From positions 1 to 33,302 of the forward strand of contig NZ_JACMSF010000072.1 in the NCBI RefSeq assembly GCF_014257025.1: a stretch of 33,302 bases of DNA, read 5' to 3'. How positions within the stretch are numbered: the stretch's first letter is position 1; the number at the start of each line of letters is the position of its first letter. The notes under the pieces are model-generated. The model worked only from the letters and a program-made list of their open reading frames with translations, did not search any database and had not been told where the DNA came from. The translations under genes were made by a program, and so were the position numbers. Positions 15,593 through 24,777 of the stretch are shown one piece after another. This DNA is from Streptomyces cupreus (lineage in GTDB: Bacteria > Actinomycetota > Actinomycetes > Streptomycetales > Streptomycetaceae).

Positions 15593-15608
15593 TGTGACCT
15601 GCTTCACA
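15593..15608. promoter_or_regulatory. Rex operator (ROP)-type site upstream of nuoA
   Basis: TGTGACCTGCTTCACA has perfect TGTGA/TCACA arms. It agrees with the Rex consensus from S. coelicolor, TGTGAACNNNTTCACA, at every defined position but one (C for A at position 6). Rex senses the NADH/NAD+ ratio and represses respiratory genes when NAD+ is high, so it suits a complex I operon. The arms also fit the Crp pattern TGTGA-N6-TCACA, so Crp is an alternative. The site ends 110 bp before nuoA. Confidence 0.7.
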
Positions 15609-15718
15609 TGTTCTCGATCTTCGCCGGGACGAGCGGGGTTCGAGGGGCCGATGGGACGCAAGTGGCGAGCCTGACGCAACCGCCAGCAGTCAGTGCCGAC
15701 TGAGAGGAGCGAGGAGCG

Positions 15719-16078
15719 GTGAACGCGTATGCGCCCATCCTCGTACTGGGAGCCCTCGGGGCAGGCTTTGCGATCTTCTCCGTGGTCATGGCCACGCTGA
15801 TCGGTCCGAAGCGGTACAACCGGGCCAAGCTCGAAGCCTACGAATGCGGTATCGAGCCGACCCCCACGCCGGCCGGCGGCGGGCGCTTCCCCATCAAGTA
15901 CTACCTGACGGCGATGCTCTTCATCATCTTCGATATCGAGATCGTCTTCCTCTACCCCTGGGCCGTCACCTTCGACGCCCTGGGGATTTTCGGGCTCGTG
16001 GAGATGCTGCTCTTCGTGCTCACCGTCTTCGTCGCGTACGCGTACGTATGGCGGCGCGGCGGTCTGGAATGGGACTGA
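15719..16078 (+). CDS. nuoA: NADH-quinone oxidoreductase subunit A
   Basis: The protein has 119 residues and three membrane segments. It is a small membrane subunit at the junction of the peripheral arm and the quinone cavity of complex I. Family marks are KLEAYECGIEP, the mobile loop with the conserved Cys, and FDIEIVFLYPWA. The GTG start has GAGGAG at 15704-15709, 9 bases upstream; the second GAGGAG at 15711-15716 is too close. It is the first gene of the 14-gene operon, and its stop lies 14 bases before nuoB. Confidence 0.97.
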   Translation: MNAYAPILVLGALGAGFAIFSVVMATLIGPKRYNRAKLEAYECGIEPTPTPAGGGRFPIKYYLTAMLFIIFDIEIVFLYPWAVTFDALGIFGLVEMLLFVLTVFVAYAYVWRRGGLEWD

Positions 16079-16092
16079 GGGGCCTTTAACTC

Positions 16093-16643
<551 letters not shown>

Positions 16644-16647
<4 letters not shown>

Positions 16648-17381
16648 GCGACACGAACAACGGCGTCAACCCCGAGAAGGACCTCGGCGCCTCCAACCTC
16701 CCCGGCCAGCGCGGCGAGGGCGGCGAGGAGATCCGCGTCCAGCGCGGCATGTTCGGCGCCAACAACGGCGGCGACACCTCCGGCTACGGCGGCCTGGTCC
16801 GCTCGGTCCGGCTCCCGGGACCGGCCACCCGCCCCTACGGCGGCTGGTTCGACGAGGTCGCCGACGAACTGGAGGGCGCGCTGGAGGAACAGGGCCTCCT
16901 GCCCGAGAACACCATCGAGAAGACGGTCGTCGACCGCGGCGAGCTCACCTTCCACATCGAGCGCGAGCACCTGCTCCGGGTCGCCCGCACCCTGCGCGAC
17001 GACCCGGCCCTGCGCTTCGAGCTGTGCACGGGCGTCAGCGGCGTGCACTACCCGAACGACAAGGGCCGCGAGCTGCACGCCGTCTACCACCTGCGCTCGA
17101 TCACCCACAACCGGCTGATCCGCCTTGAGGTCAGCGCCCCCGACAGCGACCGCCGCATCCCGTCGCTGGTCTCCGTGTATCCGACCAACGACTGGCACGA
17201 GCGCGAGACCTACGACTTCTTCGGCATCGTCTTCGAAGGTCACCCGGCCCTGACGCGGATCATGATGCCGGACGACTGGCAGGGCCATCCGCAGCGCAAG
17301 GACTACCCCCTCGGCGGCATCCCCGTCGAGTACAAGGGCGCCCAGATCCCGGCTCCGGACCAGCGGAGGTCGTACTCATGA
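16644..17381 (+). CDS. nuoC: NADH-quinone oxidoreductase subunit C
   Basis: The protein has 245 residues. It is a hydrophilic 30-kDa subunit of the peripheral arm near the quinone module, separate from NuoD here and not fused as in E. coli. The family signature WHERETYDFFGIVFEGHP and RIMMPDDWQGHPQRKDYPLGG lie at the C terminus. The first 60 residues or so are a Gly/Asn-rich extension, probably disordered, that is typical of actinobacteria. It is coupled by ATGA overlaps on both sides. Confidence 0.97.
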
Positions 17382-18700
17382 GCACGCAGCACGCCACTCC
17401 GCGCGAGACCACCGAGGGCACCGTATATACGGTCACCGGTGGCGACTGGGACGAGGTCGTCCAGGCCGCGGCCCGAGCCGACGACGAGCGCATCGTCCTC
17501 AACATGGGCCCCCAGCACCCCTCCACCCACGGGGTGCTCCGGCTGATCCTGGAGATCGACGGCGAGACCGTCACCGAGGCCCGCTGCGGCATCGGCTATC
17601 TGCACACCGGCATCGAGAAGAACCTCGAATTCCGCACCTGGACGCAGGGCACCACGTTCGTGACGCGCATGGACTACCTGACGTCCTTCTTCAACGAGAC
17701 CGCCTACTGTCTCGCCGTCGAGAAGCTCCTCGGCATCGAGGACCAGATCCCCGACCGGGCCACCCTCATCCGGGTGCTCCTGATGGAGCTCAACCGCCTC
17801 TCCTCGCACCTGGTGTGCATCGCCACCGGTGGCATGGAGCTCGGCGCCACCACGATCATGATCTACGGATTCCGTGATCGTGAAATGATTCTCGACATCT
17901 ACGAGCTCATCACGGGCCTCAGGATGAACCACGCGTACATCCGCCCCGGCGGACTCGCCCAGGACCTGCCGCCCGGCGCGGTGGACCAGATCCGCGAGTT
18001 CGTGAAGAAGATGAAGAAGAACCTCCCGGAGTACGACAAGCTCGCCACCGGGAACCCCATCTTCAAGGGCCGTATGCAGGGCATCGGCCATCTCGACCTG
18101 GCCGGCTGCATGGCCCTCGGCGCCACCGGCCCGATCCTGCGCGCCACCGGCCTCCCGCACGACCTGCGCAAGACCCAGCCGTACTGCGGCTACGAGACCT
18201 TCGACTTCGACGTCCCGACCGCCGACACCTGCGACGCCTACGGCCGCTTCCTGATCCGCCTGGAGGAGATGCGCCAGTCGCTCAGGATCGTCGAGCAGTG
18301 CCTGGACCGGCTCCAGCCCGGGCCGGTCATGGTCGCCGACAAGAAGATCGCCTGGCCCGCCCAGCTCGCGCTCGGCCCGGACGGTCTCGGCAACTCCCTC
18401 GACCACATCAAGAAGATCATGGGCACCTCCATGGAGGCCCTGATCCACCACTTCAAGCTCGTCACCGAGGGCTTCCGCGTCCCGCCGGGACAGGCGTACG
18501 CGGCCGTCGAGTCACCCAAGGGCGAACTCGGAGTACATGCCGTCTCCGACGGCGGCACCCGCCCCTACCGGGTCCACTTCCGCGACCCGTCCTTCACCAA
18601 CCTTCAGGCCATGGCGGCGATGTGCGAGGGCGGCCAGGTCGCCGACGTCATCGTCGCCGTCGCGTCCATCGACCCCGTGATGGGAGGCGTCGACCGGTGA
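17378..18700 (+). CDS. nuoD: NADH-quinone oxidoreductase subunit D
   Basis: The protein has 440 residues. This 49-kDa subunit forms much of the quinone-binding site with NuoB. Conserved marks are LNMGPQHPSTHGVLRL, with the quinone-site histidine, GYLHTGIEKNLEFRTW, RMNHAYIRPGG, and the C-terminal SPKGELGVHAVSDG. The last conserved block ends close to the stop (DPVMGGVDR), as in full-length homologues. The N terminus has a 30-residue extension. The stop overlaps the nuoE GTG start (GTGA). Confidence 0.98.
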   Translation: MSTQHATPRETTEGTVYTVTGGDWDEVVQAAARADDERIVLNMGPQHPSTHGVLRLILEIDGETVTEARCGIGYLHTGIEKNLEFRTWTQGTTFVTRMDYLTSFFNETAYCLAVEKLLGIEDQIPDRATLIRVLLMELNRLSSHLVCIATGGMELGATTIMIYGFRDREMILDIYELITGLRMNHAYIRPGGLAQDLPPGAVDQIREFVKKMKKNLPEYDKLATGNPIFKGRMQGIGHLDLAGCMALGATGPILRATGLPHDLRKTQPYCGYETFDFDVPTADTCDAYGRFLIRLEEMRQSLRIVEQCLDRLQPGPVMVADKKIAWPAQLALGPDGLGNSLDHIKKIMGTSMEALIHHFKLVTEGFRVPPGQAYAAVESPKGELGVHAVSDGGTRPYRVHFRDPSFTNLQAMAAMCEGGQVADVIVAVASIDPVMGGVDR

Positions 18701-19569
18701 CCACCAGTTCTTCGGAGCAGGGCGTCAGTCTGGGCATGCCCGAACTGCCCGCGCCCGCCTACCCGGACGACGTTCGAGCCCGGCTGGAGCGGGACGCGCG
18801 CGAGATCATCGCCCGCTACCCCGACTCCCGGTCCGCGCTCCTTCCCCTGCTGCACCTGGTGCAGTCGGAAGAAGGCCATGTCACGCGCACCGGGATGCGG
18901 TTCTGCGCGGACATGCTGCACCTGACCACGGCCGAGGTCACCGCGGTCGCCACCTTCTACACCATGTACCGGCGCCGCCCGAGCGGCGACTACCAGGTCG
19001 GGGTGTGCACCAACACGCTGTGCGCGGTGATGGGCGGTGACGCGATCTTCGAGGCGCTCCAGGAGCACCTCGGCGTCGGCAATGGCGAGACCACCGACGA
19101 CGGCAAGGTCACCCTGGAGCACATCGAGTGCAACGCGGCCTGCGACTACGCCCCGGTCGTGATGGTCAACTGGGAGTTCTTCGACAACCAGACCGTGCAG
19201 AGCGCCAAGCGCATGGTGGACGACCTGCGCGCGGGAGCACCGGTTTCTCCCACGCGCGGGGCGCCGCTGTGCACCTTCAAGGAGACAGCCCGGATCCTGG
19301 CGGGCTTTCCCGACGAGCGGGAAGGGGCAGCCGAGGCCGGCGGAAGCGCGGGACCCGCTTCGCTGGTCGGCCTCAAGCTGGCCAAGGGGGAGACCGCCCC
19401 CGCGCGCGTGGTTCACCCACGCGACGGCGGACCTCATGAGGAGCCGCAGGACAGGGCAGTGCACGAGCCGTCACCGGCGGAGCACTTGAGCTCACACGAC
19501 GCGCCGCAGGACACATCGGCCTCCGACCCGGCCCACCCGGCCGGGCCTACCGCCGAGGAGGGGGAGTGA
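18697..19569 (+). CDS. nuoE: NADH-quinone oxidoreductase subunit E with long tail
   Basis: The protein has 290 residues, compared with about 160-180 in E. coli and Thermus. It is the thioredoxin-like 24-kDa subunit beside NuoF, holding 2Fe-2S cluster N1a. Its ligands are Cys104, Cys109 (CTNTLC), Cys145 and Cys149 (CNAAC). The catalytic core ends near residue 205. The remaining 85 residues or so are low-complexity, rich in Pro, Glu, His, Ala and Asp, with no recognisable domain. The GTG start overlaps the nuoD stop. Confidence 0.97.
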   Translation: MTTSSSEQGVSLGMPELPAPAYPDDVRARLERDAREIIARYPDSRSALLPLLHLVQSEEGHVTRTGMRFCADMLHLTTAEVTAVATFYTMYRRRPSGDYQVGVCTNTLCAVMGGDAIFEALQEHLGVGNGETTDDGKVTLEHIECNAACDYAPVVMVNWEFFDNQTVQSAKRMVDDLRAGAPVSPTRGAPLCTFKETARILAGFPDEREGAAEAGGSAGPASLVGLKLAKGETAPARVVHPRDGGPHEEPQDRAVHEPSPAEHLSSHDAPQDTSASDPAHPAGPTAEEGE

Positions 19570-20915
19570 TGACCTTGGCACCCGAGCTGAAAGACACCAG
19601 CCCCGAGAAGCTGCTCGCACCCGTGCTGTCGGCCTTCTGGGACGAGGACAGGTCCTGGACGCTGGACGTCTACCGAAGGCACGAAGGATACGAGGGACTT
19701 CGCAAGGCGCTCGCCATGTCGCCGGACGACCTCATCGCCTATGTGAAGGACTCCGGTCTGCGCGGGCGCGGCGGTGCGGGATTCCCCACCGGAATGAAAT
19801 GGCAGTTCATTCCGCAGGGAGATGGAAAACCGCACTATCTAGTTGTCAACGCCGACGAGTCGGAGCCCGGAACCTGCAAGGACATCCCGCTCCTCTTCGC
19901 GAACCCGCATAGCCTCATCGAGGGCATTGTGATCGCGTGTTATGCCATCAGGTCTTCGCATGCCTTCATCTATCTGCGTGGTGAAGTCGTCCCTGTGCTG
20001 CGGCGGTTGCACTCGGCCGTGAGCGAGGCCTATGCGGCCGGCTACCTCGGAAAGAACATCCTCGGCAGCGGCCTCGATCTCGAACTCACCGTGCACGCGG
20101 GCGCCGGGGCGTACATCTGTGGTGAAGAGACCGCACTGCTCGACTCGCTCGAAGGCCGCCGTGGTCAACCGCGGCTCCGTCCTCCTTTCCCTGCGGTGGC
20201 GGGCCTCTATGCGTGCCCGACTGTGGTGAACAACGTCGAGTCGATCGCGTCGGTTCCCGCGATTCTGCAAAAAGGCAAAGAGTGGTTCAGGTCGATGGGC
20301 AGCGAGAAGTCCCCGGGCTTCACGCTCTACTCGCTCAGCGGCCATGTCGCGAGCCCCGGCCAGTACGAGGCTCCGCTCGGCATCACCCTGCGCCAACTGC
20401 TGGACATGAGCGGCGGGATGCGCCCGGGCCACCGGCTGAAGTTCTGGACGCCGGGCGGCTCCTCGACGCCGATGTTCACCGACGAGCACCTCGACGTCCC
20501 CCTCGACTACGAGGGCGTGGGCGCCGCCGGTTCCATGCTCGGCACCAAGGCGCTCCAGTGCTTCGACGAGACGACCTGTGTCGTACGCGCCGTCACCCGC
20601 TGGACCGAGTTCTACGCCCACGAGTCCTGCGGCAAGTGCACGCCCTGCCGCGAAGGCACGTACTGGCTCGTGCAGTTGCTGCGCGACATCGAGGCCGGCA
20701 AGGGCGTGATGAGCGACCTCGACAAGCTGAACGACATCGCCGACAACATCAACGGCAAGTCCTTCTGCGCCCTCGGCGACGGCGCCGCCTCGCCGATCTT
20801 CTCCTCGCTCAAGTACTTCCGCGAGGAGTACGAGCAGCACATCACGGGCCGCGGCTGCCCCTTCGACCCGGCCAAGTCGACGGCCTGGGCCGACCGCACG
20901 GAGGTGAACGCATGA
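19569..20915 (+). CDS. nuoF: NADH-quinone oxidoreductase subunit F (FMN/NADH site)
   Basis: The protein has 448 residues. It binds NADH and FMN and starts electron flow into complex I. Key motifs are GLRGRGGAGFPTGMKW for the FMN/NADH pocket, VNADESEPGTCKD, GAYICGEETALLDSLEG, and the N3 4Fe-4S ligands in ESCGKCTPCREG (near residues 353-362), with the fourth Cys in SFCALGDGA (near 400). ATG 19569 was chosen because GAGGAG lies 8 bases upstream; GTG 19566 is an alternative that adds one residue. The first 230 codons include a stretch with unusually many A/T-ending codons, among them a rare CTA at 19839-19841. Confidence 0.98.
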   Translation: MTLAPELKDTSPEKLLAPVLSAFWDEDRSWTLDVYRRHEGYEGLRKALAMSPDDLIAYVKDSGLRGRGGAGFPTGMKWQFIPQGDGKPHYLVVNADESEPGTCKDIPLLFANPHSLIEGIVIACYAIRSSHAFIYLRGEVVPVLRRLHSAVSEAYAAGYLGKNILGSGLDLELTVHAGAGAYICGEETALLDSLEGRRGQPRLRPPFPAVAGLYACPTVVNNVESIASVPAILQKGKEWFRSMGSEKSPGFTLYSLSGHVASPGQYEAPLGITLRQLLDMSGGMRPGHRLKFWTPGGSSTPMFTDEHLDVPLDYEGVGAAGSMLGTKALQCFDETTCVVRAVTRWTEFYAHESCGKCTPCREGTYWLVQLLRDIEAGKGVMSDLDKLNDIADNINGKSFCALGDGAASPIFSSLKYFREEYEQHITGRGCPFDPAKSTAWADRTEVNA

Positions 20916-23416
20916 CTGTGACCACCAGCGCTCCCTCCGGAGGGGGAGAGGCGGCGGTCCCGCCGCAAGATCTCGTCTCGCTGACCATCGACGGCGTGGA
21001 GATCAGCGTGCCCAAGGGCACCCTGGTCATCCGGGCCGCCGAGCAGCTCGGCATCGAGATCCCCCGCTTCTGCGACCACCCGCTCCTCGACCCGGCCGGC
21101 GCCTGCCGCCAGTGCATCGTCGAGGTCGAGGGCCAGCGCAAGCCGATGGCGTCCTGCACCATCACCTGCACCGACGGCATGGTGGTGAAGACGCATCTCA
21201 CCTCGCCGGTCGCCGAGAAGGCCCAGCAAGGTGTGATGGAGCTCCTCCTCATCAACCACCCGCTGGACTGCCCGGTCTGCGACAAGGGCGGCGAGTGCCC
21301 GCTGCAGAACCAGGCCATGTCGCACGGCCAGGCCGAGTCCCGCTTCGAGGGACGCAAGCGGACGTACGAGAAGCCCGTCCCGATCTCCACGCAGGTGCTG
21401 CTCGACCGTGAGCGGTGCGTGCTGTGCGCCCGCTGCACCCGCTTCTCCAACCAGATCGCGGGCGACCCGATGATCGAGCTGCTCGAGCGGGGCGCGCTCC
21501 AGCAGGTCGGCACCGGTGAGGGCGACCCCTTCGAGTCGTACTTCTCCGGCAACACCATCCAGATCTGTCCGGTCGGCGCGCTCACCTCGGCGGCCTACCG
21601 CTTCCGCTCACGGCCCTTCGACCTGGTGTCCTCGCCGAGTGTCTGCGAGCACTGCTCGGGCGGCTGCGCCACGCGCACGGACCACCGGCGCGGCAAGGTC
21701 ATGCGCAAGCTCGCCGCCAACGACCCCGAGGTCAACGAGGAGTGGATCTGCGACAAGGGACGGTTCGCCTTCCGGTACGCGCAGCAGCGGGACCGTCTTG
21801 AGACGCCGCTGGTGCGCAATCCCGAGGGCGAGCTGGTGCCGGCGTCCTGGCCGGAGGCCCTCCAGATCGCGGCCCAGGGGCTGCTCGCCTCGCGCGGCCG
21901 GGCCGGCGTCCTGACCGGCGGCCGCCTCACCATCGAGGATGCCTACGCGTACAGCAAGTTCGCGCGCGTGGCGCTCGACACCAATGACATCGACTTCCGC
22001 GCGCGTGTGCACAGCGGCGAGGAGGCCGACTTCCTGGCGGCCCGGGTCGCCGGACGCGGACGCGACCTCGACGGTACGGGCGTCACGTACTCCCTCCTGG
22101 AGAAGGCGCCCGCGGTCCTGCTGGCCGGTTTCGAGGCCGAGGAGGAGGCGCCCGGGATCTTCCTGCGGCTGCGCAAGGCCTGGCGCAAGCACGGCCAGAA
22201 GGTCTTCTCGCTCGCCACGCATGAGACACGCGGCCTGGAAAAAGCCGGCGGCACGCTGCTGCCCGCCGCTCCCGGCACCGAGACCGAGTGGCTGGACGCG
22301 CTCGCGAGCGGGGTCGGTCTGGAGGACGACGGCGCTCGGGCCGCCAAGGCGCTGCGCACCGAGGGCGCGGTGATCGTCGTAGGCGAGCGGCTGGCCGGTG
22401 TGGCGGGCGGACTCACCGCCGCCGTACGGGCCGCGTCCGCGACCGGTGCGCACCTGGTGTGGATCCCGCGGCGGGCCGGGGAGCGCGGAGCCGTCGAGGC
22501 GGGCGCGCTGCCGTCGCTGCTGCCGGGCGGCCGTCCGGCCACCGACCCACGCGCGCGTGAGGAGGTCGCCGCGGCCTGGGGCCTGGCCGAACTCCCGCAC
22601 CGCTACGGGCGCGACACCAGCCAGATCGTGGAGGCCGCCGCCACCGGCGAACTCCAGGCCCTGGTGGTCGCCGGAGTCGAGATCGCCGATCTGCCCGACC
22701 CGGCACGCGCGCGTGAGGCGCTCGCCGAGGCCGGCTTCGTGGTCTCGCTGGAACTGCGGCCGAGCGAGGTCACCGAGCTCGCCGACGTGGTCCTGCCTGT
22801 CGCCGCCGTCGCCGAGAAGGCGGGGACCTTCCTCAACTGGGAAGGCAGGGTGCGCCTCTTCGAGGCCGCGCTCAAACCCGACCAGATGACCCGCCGCCTG
22901 CCCCCGACCGACGCCCGCGTCCTGCAGATGCTGGCCGACGCCATGGACGTACACCTGGGACTGCCGGATCTGCGCACCACGCGCGCGGAGCTGGACCGGC
23001 TGGGGGCCTGGGACGGGCCCCGGGCCACCGAACCCCTCGAAACCGCCGTGCAGTTGCCGAGGCCCGCCGCCGGAGAGGCCGTGCTGGCCGGGCACCGGCT
23101 GCTGCTCGACCAGGGCCGCCTCCAGGAGGGCGACGAGGCGCTCGCCGGGACACGGCACGCCGCCCACGCGCGCGTGTCGGCCGCCACGGCCGCGGAAGCG
23201 GGCGTGAAGGACGGCGACGTCCTCGCGGTGACCGGCACCGCGGGGACGGTCGAACTCCCGCTCAGGATCACCGCGATGCCCGACCGGGTGGTCTGGCTGC
23301 CGCTCAACTCCACCGGTGGCGGCGTCGCCTCCGACACCGGCGCGCGGCCCGGCTCCCTCGTCCGTATCGGCCCGGCGACGCTCGCGACCGAGGCCCCCAA
23401 GGAGGTGGAGGCATGA
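20912..23416 (+). CDS. nuoG: NADH-quinone oxidoreductase subunit G
   Basis: The protein has 834 residues. It is the largest peripheral subunit, and a wire of iron-sulfur clusters runs through its N-terminal 260 residues. The 2Fe-2S ligands N1b are Cys54, Cys65, Cys68 and Cys82. N5 uses NHPLDCPVCDKGGEC, and N4 uses CVLCARC plus the Cys in ICPVGAL. A further CEHCSGGC with WICDKG matches the extra cluster N7 of molybdopterin-oxidoreductase-like NuoG proteins. The C-terminal part resembles molybdopterin oxidoreductases without an evident cofactor role. The last 100 residues form the usual beta-barrel (VSAATAAEAGVKDGDVLAVTG). The start overlaps the nuoF stop (ATGA). Confidence 0.97.
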   Translation: MTVTTSAPSGGGEAAVPPQDLVSLTIDGVEISVPKGTLVIRAAEQLGIEIPRFCDHPLLDPAGACRQCIVEVEGQRKPMASCTITCTDGMVVKTHLTSPVAEKAQQGVMELLLINHPLDCPVCDKGGECPLQNQAMSHGQAESRFEGRKRTYEKPVPISTQVLLDRERCVLCARCTRFSNQIAGDPMIELLERGALQQVGTGEGDPFESYFSGNTIQICPVGALTSAAYRFRSRPFDLVSSPSVCEHCSGGCATRTDHRRGKVMRKLAANDPEVNEEWICDKGRFAFRYAQQRDRLETPLVRNPEGELVPASWPEALQIAAQGLLASRGRAGVLTGGRLTIEDAYAYSKFARVALDTNDIDFRARVHSGEEADFLAARVAGRGRDLDGTGVTYSLLEKAPAVLLAGFEAEEEAPGIFLRLRKAWRKHGQKVFSLATHETRGLEKAGGTLLPAAPGTETEWLDALASGVGLEDDGARAAKALRTEGAVIVVGERLAGVAGGLTAAVRAASATGAHLVWIPRRAGERGAVEAGALPSLLPGGRPATDPRAREEVAAAWGLAELPHRYGRDTSQIVEAAATGELQALVVAGVEIADLPDPARAREALAEAGFVVSLELRPSEVTELADVVLPVAAVAEKAGTFLNWEGRVRLFEAALKPDQMTRRLPPTDARVLQMLADAMDVHLGLPDLRTTRAELDRLGAWDGPRATEPLETAVQLPRPAAGEAVLAGHRLLLDQGRLQEGDEALAGTRHAAHARVSAATAAEAGVKDGDVLAVTGTAGTVELPLRITAMPDRVVWLPLNSTGGGVASDTGARPGSLVRIGPATLATEAPKEVEA

Positions 23417-24777
23417 GCCCGTACCTCGCCGCTGAAGACCTCTCGATGTTCGGCCGCGACCCCTGGTGGCTGGTCGTCATCAAGGCGGTGTTCTGCTTCG
23501 CCTTCCTGATGGTGACGGTGCTGTTCTCCATCGTGTGGGAGCGCAAGGTCGTCGCCTGGATGCAGTTGCGCATCGGCCCCAACCGGCACGGCCCCTGGGG
23601 CATGCTCCAGTCGCTCGCCGACGGCATCAAGCTGATGCTGAAGGAAGACGTCATCGTCAAACGCGCGGACAAGGTCGTCTACGTCCTCGCGCCGATCGTC
23701 GCGGCCATCCCGGCCTTCATGGCGATCGCGGTGATCCCCTTCGGCCCGGCCGGCAACGAGATCTCGATCTTCGGCGAGCGCACCACGATGCAGCTCACCG
23801 ACCTGCCGATCGCGATGCTCTACATCCTCGCGGTCGCCTCGGTCGGCATCTACGGCATCGTGCTCGCGGGTTGGAGTTCCGGATCCACCTATCCGCTCCT
23901 CGGTGGCCTGCGTTCCTGCGCGCAGATGATCTCGTACGAGATCGCCATGGGCGCGGCCTTCGCCTCCGTCTTTCTCTACTCGGGGTCGATGTCGACGTCG
24001 ACGATCGTCGAGGCGCAGCAGGACCGCTGGTACATCATCCTGCTGCCGGTCTCCTTCATCATCTACATCGTCACGATGGTCGGCGAGACCAACCGCGCCC
24101 CCTTCGACATGCCGGAGTCCGAGGGCGACCTGGTCGGCGGCTTCAACACCGAGTACTCGTCGATCAAGTTCGCGATGTTCATGCTCGCCGAGTACGTGAA
24201 CATGGTGACGGTCTCGGCGGTGTCGGTGACGCTCTTCCTCGGCGGCTGGCGGGCCCCCTGGCCGGTCTCCACCTTCTGGGAGGGCGCGAACCACGGCTGG
24301 TGGCCGCTGCTCTGGTTCGTGATCAAGGTTCAGCTGCTGCTGTTCTTCTTCATCTGGCTGCGCGGCACGCTGCCTCGCGTCCGCTACGACCAGTTGATGA
24401 AGCTCGGCTGGAAGGTCCTGATCCCGGTCTCCGTGGTCTGGCTGATGCTCGTCGCGACCGTACGGACCCTGCGCAACGAGAACTACGACTTCGCCGACAT
24501 CGCCCTCTACGTCGGCGGCGGCGTCCTGGTGCTCCTGCTGCTCTCCTTCGTCGCGGACATGTTCCGCGGCAAGCCGAAGGAGGAGGGGCCCGCCGCCCCG
24601 GCCGCCGGATTCGACGCGATGGCGGGCGGATTCCCCGTGCCGCCGCTGCCCGGACAGGAGCTGCCGCCGGTGCCGCGACGCCGTTCGCGCCAGGAGCGGG
24701 AGCTGATTGTCAGTGGCGGGGTGAATACTCAGAGTGACGACGGATCTCTGGATGGAAAGGAGGCGTCCGATGGCTGA
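23413..24777 (+). CDS. nuoH: NADH-quinone oxidoreductase subunit H
   Basis: The protein has 454 residues, longer than the usual 325-350 or so. It is a membrane subunit that closes the quinone tunnel and couples it to the proton channels. Eight or more membrane segments are predicted. Conserved loops are ERKVVAWMQLRIGPNRHGP, LADGIKLMLKED and GETNRAPFDMPESEGDLVGG, the last holding the acidic residues linked to quinone chemistry. After the last membrane segment near residue 380 there is a hydrophilic tail of about 70 residues that is actinobacteria-specific. The final 24 codons are less GC-rich and hold a promoter-like sequence for nuoI. It overlaps nuoI by 8 bp. Confidence 0.97.
   Translation: MSPYLAAEDLSMFGRDPWWLVVIKAVFCFAFLMVTVLFSIVWERKVVAWMQLRIGPNRHGPWGMLQSLADGIKLMLKEDVIVKRADKVVYVLAPIVAAIPAFMAIAVIPFGPAGNEISIFGERTTMQLTDLPIAMLYILAVASVGIYGIVLAGWSSGSTYPLLGGLRSCAQMISYEIAMGAAFASVFLYSGSMSTSTIVEAQQDRWYIILLPVSFIIYIVTMVGETNRAPFDMPESEGDLVGGFNTEYSSIKFAMFMLAEYVNMVTVSAVSVTLFLGGWRAPWPVSTFWEGANHGWWPLLWFVIKVQLLLFFFIWLRGTLPRVRYDQLMKLGWKVLIPVSVVWLMLVATVRTLRNENYDFADIALYVGGGVLVLLLLSFVADMFRGKPKEEGPAAPAAGFDAMAGGFPVPPLPGQELPPVPRRRSRQERELIVSGGVNTQSDDGSLDGKEASDG
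24707..24729 (+). promoter_or_regulatory. Possible internal promoter before nuoI
   Basis: TTGTCAGTG at 24707-24715 is an exact match to the upstream half of the RecA-independent (PafBC-type) damage promoter consensus. After 8 bases comes AATACT, which misses the TANNNT -10 form only at its first base. A strong AAGGAGG ribosome binding site follows at 24756-24762, 7 bases before the nuoI ATG. It lies within the unusually A/T-rich end of nuoH. It could equally be chance. Confidence 0.3.

Larger units (their letters stand above)
14971..15718. other. 748-bp divergent intergenic region, NlpC/P60 gene to nuoA
   Basis: No convincing gene is present; the open frames here have poor codon bias. For the leftward gene, TTGGCC (15182-15177) and TAGGCG (15158-15153) with an 18-base spacer form a possible promoter with a leader of about 175 bases. 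CGTGATCACG, a perfect palindrome, is at 15113-15122. TTGCATGCAA, also a perfect palindrome, is at 15372-15381. GTCTC/GAGAC arms enclose an 8-base A/T-rich loop at 15387-15404. From 15438 rightward lie the repeats and operator described separately for nuo. The 15360-15600 stretch is distinctly less GC-rich than its surroundings, as expected for control DNA. Confidence 0.6.

Noticed and set aside
18697..19569. nuoE tail as a separate small gene
   Set aside because: The tail is in frame with nuoE, has no internal start with a ribosome binding site, and ends in the normal overlap with nuoF.
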